Part shown: positions 59,700-64,000 of the stretch, piece after piece
How the letters are laid out: each line of letters begins with the position of its first letter
How positions within the stretch are numbered: position 1 is the stretch's first letter
The notes under the pieces: model-generated
The model's input: the letters and a program-made list of their open reading frames with translations, nothing else
What the model was told of the DNA's origin: nothing
The model's database searches: none
Made by a program: the position numbers and the translations under genes
DNA from: Symbiodinium sp. CCMP2592
Lineage: Eukaryota > Sar > Dinophyceae > Suessiales > Symbiodiniaceae
Direction: 5' to 3'
Assembly (NCBI GenBank): GCA_905221615.1
Contig: CAJNDT010004879.1
Span: 310,001-374,000 of the forward strand
DNA length: 64,000 nucleotides

Positions 59700-62600
59700 G
59701 GGCAAGCCCACCTGCTAAAGCCCAAAGATCTGTTCTAGTGCATCTTTAGATCAGTAAGTAGCAGCGTGGCTAAACATATCTTAACTCTCCCAGCAACAGA
59801 AGCAGTGTCGCTTCGTGTTCAATCTGCCAGGTCCACCGGACGCACCAGCTGGAGAATCCGGTGAGCCTGAAATTTGACCAGACGCGGTCGAGCAGTGCTC
59901 AACGCAGCATTGGAGGATTCTCTGCATCGATTCACTTGTTGCTGAGAGCTGGCCAAAAATGCCGGAGCCTGGATGAACACAAGATGATTTCGCAGAAGAC
60001 TTCTCAGTTCGATTATGACACATGTGAGAGATCCTTGCCACGATCGCAGGTCGATGCCACGAGCCTTCAAGGCTCACAAAGGGCTTCTGGTGGGATGCTG
60101 CTGGCACTGCTGGATGCTGTGTAGTAGTATGATTTACGACCAAGGAGCATCAAGGTGCTTCCAACCGAAGTGCATCCAGGCAGGGGGGGCTGCGAGCCTG
60201 AGAATCGGCAATGAGAGCCTTTGAACGAACAGGTTGCCTTTAAGTATCAGCCCCTCTAGGCACGACGCACGGACACTTCCTCAAACTGGGCAGTCTATGT
60301 GAAGGTTCGTAGTACTAATTAGTCATGAGTGTGGTGCGAATGTATCCGGAGAGAGAGAGTGGCAAGCCCGAACGTTTGGCATGTTACACAGCACAGAATG
60401 GCATATAGTGTTGTGTGTTTGCAAGGTTTTGTCACTTTTTGACACAGCGAAATTGAAACTGTCCGTGCACGCCGTCCTCACAGAGGCTCTTCGTTCCTTC
60501 AGGGGCGTCGTGAGGAGAGGGGAAGAGCACATTAGTCGAAAAGCGAAGTACGCCGATGGCCTTGTATCGCAAGATATCGCAAGGCCAACGAGACCGGCAA
60601 GCGATGCCGCACGCAATGCAGTGCATGACCGTGCTACTCTCAGAAACTTTGACAAGTATAGGCTTGAGCTTCCGCACTCTTCACTCGCAGCGCATGCGGC
60701 GCCGCATGCTGGCGGCATAGCTGTCGTGTGCTGCCGGGGGCCTTGTCCAGACACAGTGTCACAGGTGCGAAGGCAACGCCTTTGATATCGGGATCGTCGA
60801 CGACCAGACTCCGAGGAATCAGCGTATTCAATAGTAGTAAGGTGCACCCTGCAGAAGGTATGCTTTTTTGATGCGACTGCTCCGTTGACGTTGCCAGATG
60901 GCTCAGCATGTGCAGGCAAAGAAAATAGTCAACGTGAGAGAAACACTGCACGACAAGATCATCCAAGCACAAGAGTGTTCACCGTTAAGTGGCATATAGG
61001 TAGGCGAGTCTGCTGGATGGAGATTGGAAGCATTGAAGGCCTGATGTCGATCTCGCTAGTGCTCTTTGTCAATGTGCCTGGCAGGCAGGAGGCGGCCCTC
61101 TCCGAGGGCGTCGCTGGTGAGCAGTCCAGGCTTCTCTGGAGGCAAGGGTGGTTTGTCCTGGCGGCAGGTACAGCTGGCTGGTTTGGCAGCTTTAGCCTGG
61201 TCTGGTCACGGGCTCGGCTGACAGTCGTCATGCTTCGCCATTACATGACTCCAACTAGGGCTGGCAGACTTGCGGATGAGGTGGCGAGCTGGCATTCGGG
61301 AGGTCAGGGTCTTGTAGAGCTCCAAAAGAAAGATGTTTTCACAGAGCTGTCTGCCAGGCGCAAGGTGCACGAAGAGCCTGTGCCCGAGCCTCCAGCCACC
61401 CCACCTGCCACGGAAATTCATCGATCCATTGTGGTGGGCGGCTTCTTCATTGCAGGAGCGAGCAACCACCTTGTGTGCTCGAAGTTTGAGCTTCACGGCC
61501 CCGCTGATTAAATTCAGGAGTCCTCCTTCTGGCCATCTGCAGATATTGCGATTCGATCTTGGCTTTTGCATCTCAGTAACTGCAAAGATTCTAAAAGACA
61601 CAGTCAACCGTCTGCAACACCGAGGCTAGACAAAGAACGAGTTTGCGAAGACCCTACCGGATTCCGGACTGCCCCGCCTGTGACTAGCTCTGAGCACGAC
61701 AACCTCCTCCCGGTTGAGACGTTGAGACGCTGACTCTTCTCTGTGTGCTTTGCAGGACTTCGAGGCAGGGGCCAAAAAGGCCTTAGCAGCGGATGCAGAG
61801 GCGCAGTGCGGCGCAGCCCATCCCATCCCATGCCATGTGCGCTCCGAGCGAGTCTGCAAGCGAGGCGGAGTTCCGGAGAGTCGTGAAGTTTCTTCAGGCC
61901 AGCAGACTGACAACAGTTGGCAGAGTGGCATGGCTGCTCAGGACACTACAGTAATAACTAGTCAGTGCCGAAGTGCAGCACTTGACTCGTTCATGCATGC
62001 AGGGCTATAGCAGAGAAGTAGCAGTCTTTGTCGTATTTTTTTGGAGTGACTGAGTTCGTGCCGCATGAGCTGTACAATACTTTAGCTGCAGGAGGAGGAG
62101 GGGAGGAGCGGGAGCGGGAGCAGGAGCAGCAGGAGCAAAAGCACAAGTTCTTTGTCTGCAGAACATGTACAACTGATTCGGTGAGCAGAGTGTTGTTTTG
62201 TCGATTGCGGGTGTAACTGTCAACTCGCAGGGAGGTTGCACAACACCCCCAGCACAGCCGGGGGGGGGCTAGTTCCACGTCTGGTATTTGCTTCTGTAGA
62301 TGCGCGCATGCCAGCAATCGCTGTACCAGTTCATGTCAGGATTTGTAAAGGTAATTGCCAACGTGCCCTGAAGAGGATGAGGTGCTGATTCCTATTGATG
62401 TTCGGCTGCCTGGTCGCCCTTTCGAGCACCTCGGACTCACAATGGCATTGCGGCTGCCAGCAGCCGCTTTCGCGTGTTTCCGAGATGGCTTGAGAGAGGT
62501 ACGATATGCATGCGTTTCCTTTTACGCCGATGGTCCGGGCCTTGGAACGAATCCACACAATGGATCCGCAAACGAATGTGAAGAGCTTTCGATCTTGCAG
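59700..62600. other. Unresolved region upstream of the GTPase
   Basis: The plus-strand frame 60885-61511 has one strong hydrophobic stretch (GWFVLAAGTAGWFGSFSLVW) and a Pro-rich tail, and may hold an exon. Near 61750-61830 the frame DFEAGAKKALAADAEAQCG looks helical. Near 62365-62430 the frame gives PEEDEVLIPIDVRLPGRPF. These could be 5' exons of the GTPase gene. None can be named. Confidence 0.35.
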
Positions 62601-64000
62601 GTCTTAGTGATTGGCAATCACTCCTCCGGCAAGTCCACCTTCATCAACAAGCTGTTGGGGAAAGAGGCTGTTGTGCGCTTGCCTTCATCAGGCGTGCAAC
62701 AGGAAGTTGCAGCGTCTTTCTCGAGGTCCAGGATACTGGCGTTGCACCCACAGACGACGGCTTCACCATCCTTGAGAGACGGACGGTCACCGAAACAGAG
62801 GCTGCGCAAGCCTTTCGACGATTCTGGATGCTCTCTCTCGGAGCTCACATCGGCTTTGAGGACGGTCCGACGGTTCTTGGATGTCCGGAGAATCGACCAT
62901 ATGCTGAGCCGTTGCCCAAGTGGTCCAGCAAACTAGGAGGTTGCTGACAGAGAACAAGAATCACCGCACAGACGTGTGCTGGAGGCTGCAGCGGTTTGGT
63001 CAGACCTTGGCCGGAGTGCTGCGAAGGCTTGCTCGAATTGTGTCTGCCATTCTGATGCTTGCTCTTTGTTTCGAGGAAGCGCCTGCTCCTGCCCCAAAGC
63101 TCACAATTCCCTTTCGGCTTGCAGATTGTGGACTCGTCCTTTCCTCGGGATCTTGCTATGTAAAGCTGGCGAGGCTCCCAGTTTTGCTGAGGCCTGGAAT
63201 GATCGATCTACCCGTCAACGAGAAGACCATGCCGCTCGCACAAACGAAGCGCTTCGCGGCTGCCGCCGAGCTGGGAGCCGAGGAGTGAATCCAAAGGCCG
63301 AGGCTACAACTTCGTCGAGGCGCCTCCGCCTCCGCCGCCTCCTGCGCCCGGGCTGCCCGCTTTGCGGCCTGAGCGGACATGCGAAGTGGCGTGTGGGGCA
63401 CGAGAGGTGGTGCGATGGTGGGCGAAGCGCGCCGATCTGGTCTTACTGCTCTTCGACCCAGACAAGCCAGGGCATGGAGCTCAACTCTACGAGCTCGGGA
63501 AAGATGATTATTGCAGCAGAAAAGCTGCAGCTTGGACTTGGCACCAAGGACCACCGGAGAAACCTTAGACGTGCTGACGAAGTCGCTGGCGGGTCTGCAG
63601 CTCCTTTGCAAGAAGCCACCTTTGCAATGCCATTCGGGACAAACCCCTCGTGAGCTGAGGAACCACAAGTTTCTCGTGATCCTGAACAAGGCAATGCTGG
63701 AATGGCCACACAAGTCGGAACGCTTTGTTTTGAAGCTGAGCAGGTTGACAAGCTGGACAACAGCGTCGACTTTGCTCGTGCTTATGGTGCCCTAGGATGG
63801 GCACTATCCAAGGTTATCAAGCGTAAGGCGGGAGGGATGCAAGAAAGCCTGAGTTCAGCAGGAGTGGGGGATTCTGCATCTCCAGGACATTCCGGCGATT
63901 TATACGATGTTCAATGAGGGAATGGAGTCACCAGGCTTGGTGCCCTTCCAGAACCTGGCTCCCCTTAGACTGGTTGCCTTTGAGAGGACGTGAAGGCCTT
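62601..64000 (+). CDS. EHD/dynamin-type GTPase, 5' part, runs off the window
   Basis: EHD-like large GTPases bind and reshape membranes in endocytic recycling. G1 is in exon 62601-62666: VLVIGNHSSGKSTFINKLLG. The next exon (from 62726) reads VQDTGVAPTDDGFTILERR, with the switch Thr. G3 is built across an intron: IVDS (to 63135), then PGMIDLPV (about 63193-63217), giving Asp-Ser-Pro-Gly. Then RGYNFVE joins VVRWWAKRADLVLLLFDPDK (about 63303-63470), matching the EHD helix before the membrane-facing loop. A segment TTGETLDVLTKSLAGLQ follows at about 63549. G4 is Asn-Lys-Val-Asp, rebuilt from FLVILNK (about 63672-63693) and VDKLDNSVDFARAYGALGWAL (about 63740-63810). Introns start with GC or GT. 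The window ends before the C-terminal helices and any EH domain, so EHD itself and related plastid or mitochondrial dynamin-like GTPases remain possible. The 5' end is unresolved. Confidence 0.85.

Overview
The window looks like nuclear DNA of a dinoflagellate, probably a Symbiodiniaceae-like alga. That rests on gene architecture, not on a marker gene. Coding sequence is broken into very short exons (down to 19 nt) by introns of about 50-270 bp. Many introns start with GC, one with GA, and nearly all 3' ends read AG|G. All recognisable host genes lie on the + strand, as in dinoflagellate unidirectional clusters. Between them are microsatellites, foldback elements and AT-rich low-complexity islands. 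No rRNA, tRNA, CRISPR, phage or bacterial-type operon was seen.

Layout. 0-8.8 kb: no recognised gene; a 2.4 kb island bounded by a perfect 30-bp inverted repeat next to (TA)n tracts; a palindromic 107-bp tandem repeat; a ~370-bp pure (AC)n tract. 8.8-11.3 kb: a RAD51 recombinase gene in at least 18 exons. 12.1-15.5 kb: a choline dehydrogenase-like GMC oxidoreductase gene. 17.7-18.0 kb: an arginine/serine-rich exon. 19.1-19.5 kb: an unidentified probable exon. 23.2-24.0 and 30.2-31.1 kb: related ACT/ACTAGT arrays enclosing a 6.2 kb block on the opposite strand, framed by a 14-bp direct repeat. That block encodes a long intronless protein with a GT32-like glycosyltransferase region, a frameshifted ORF with an HxD...H (2OG-Fe(II) oxygenase-like) core, and a proline-rich ORF; it looks like a truncated mobile element. 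34.4-36.1 kb: a two-exon major facilitator transporter. 36.7-54.9 kb: a very large mosaic locus with three diverged copies of a glycoside-hydrolase-like (clan GH-A-like) unit, EGF-like repeats, a discoidin-like segment and a C-terminal repeat domain. 57.6-58.0 kb: a GC-rich minisatellite inside AT-rich sequence. 62.6 kb to the end: the 5' part of an EHD/dynamin-type GTPase gene running off the window.

The genes do not form one pathway. They cover DNA repair (RAD51), osmolyte metabolism (choline dehydrogenase), splicing (RS exon), membrane transport (MFS), cell-surface or secreted carbohydrate chemistry (GH/EGF mosaic) and membrane remodelling (EHD-like GTPase). Exon boundaries were placed by hand from splice signals, reading-frame continuity and similarity to family sequences I know; end coordinates of multi-exon genes are approximate. 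Much of the remaining sequence shows nothing I can call.
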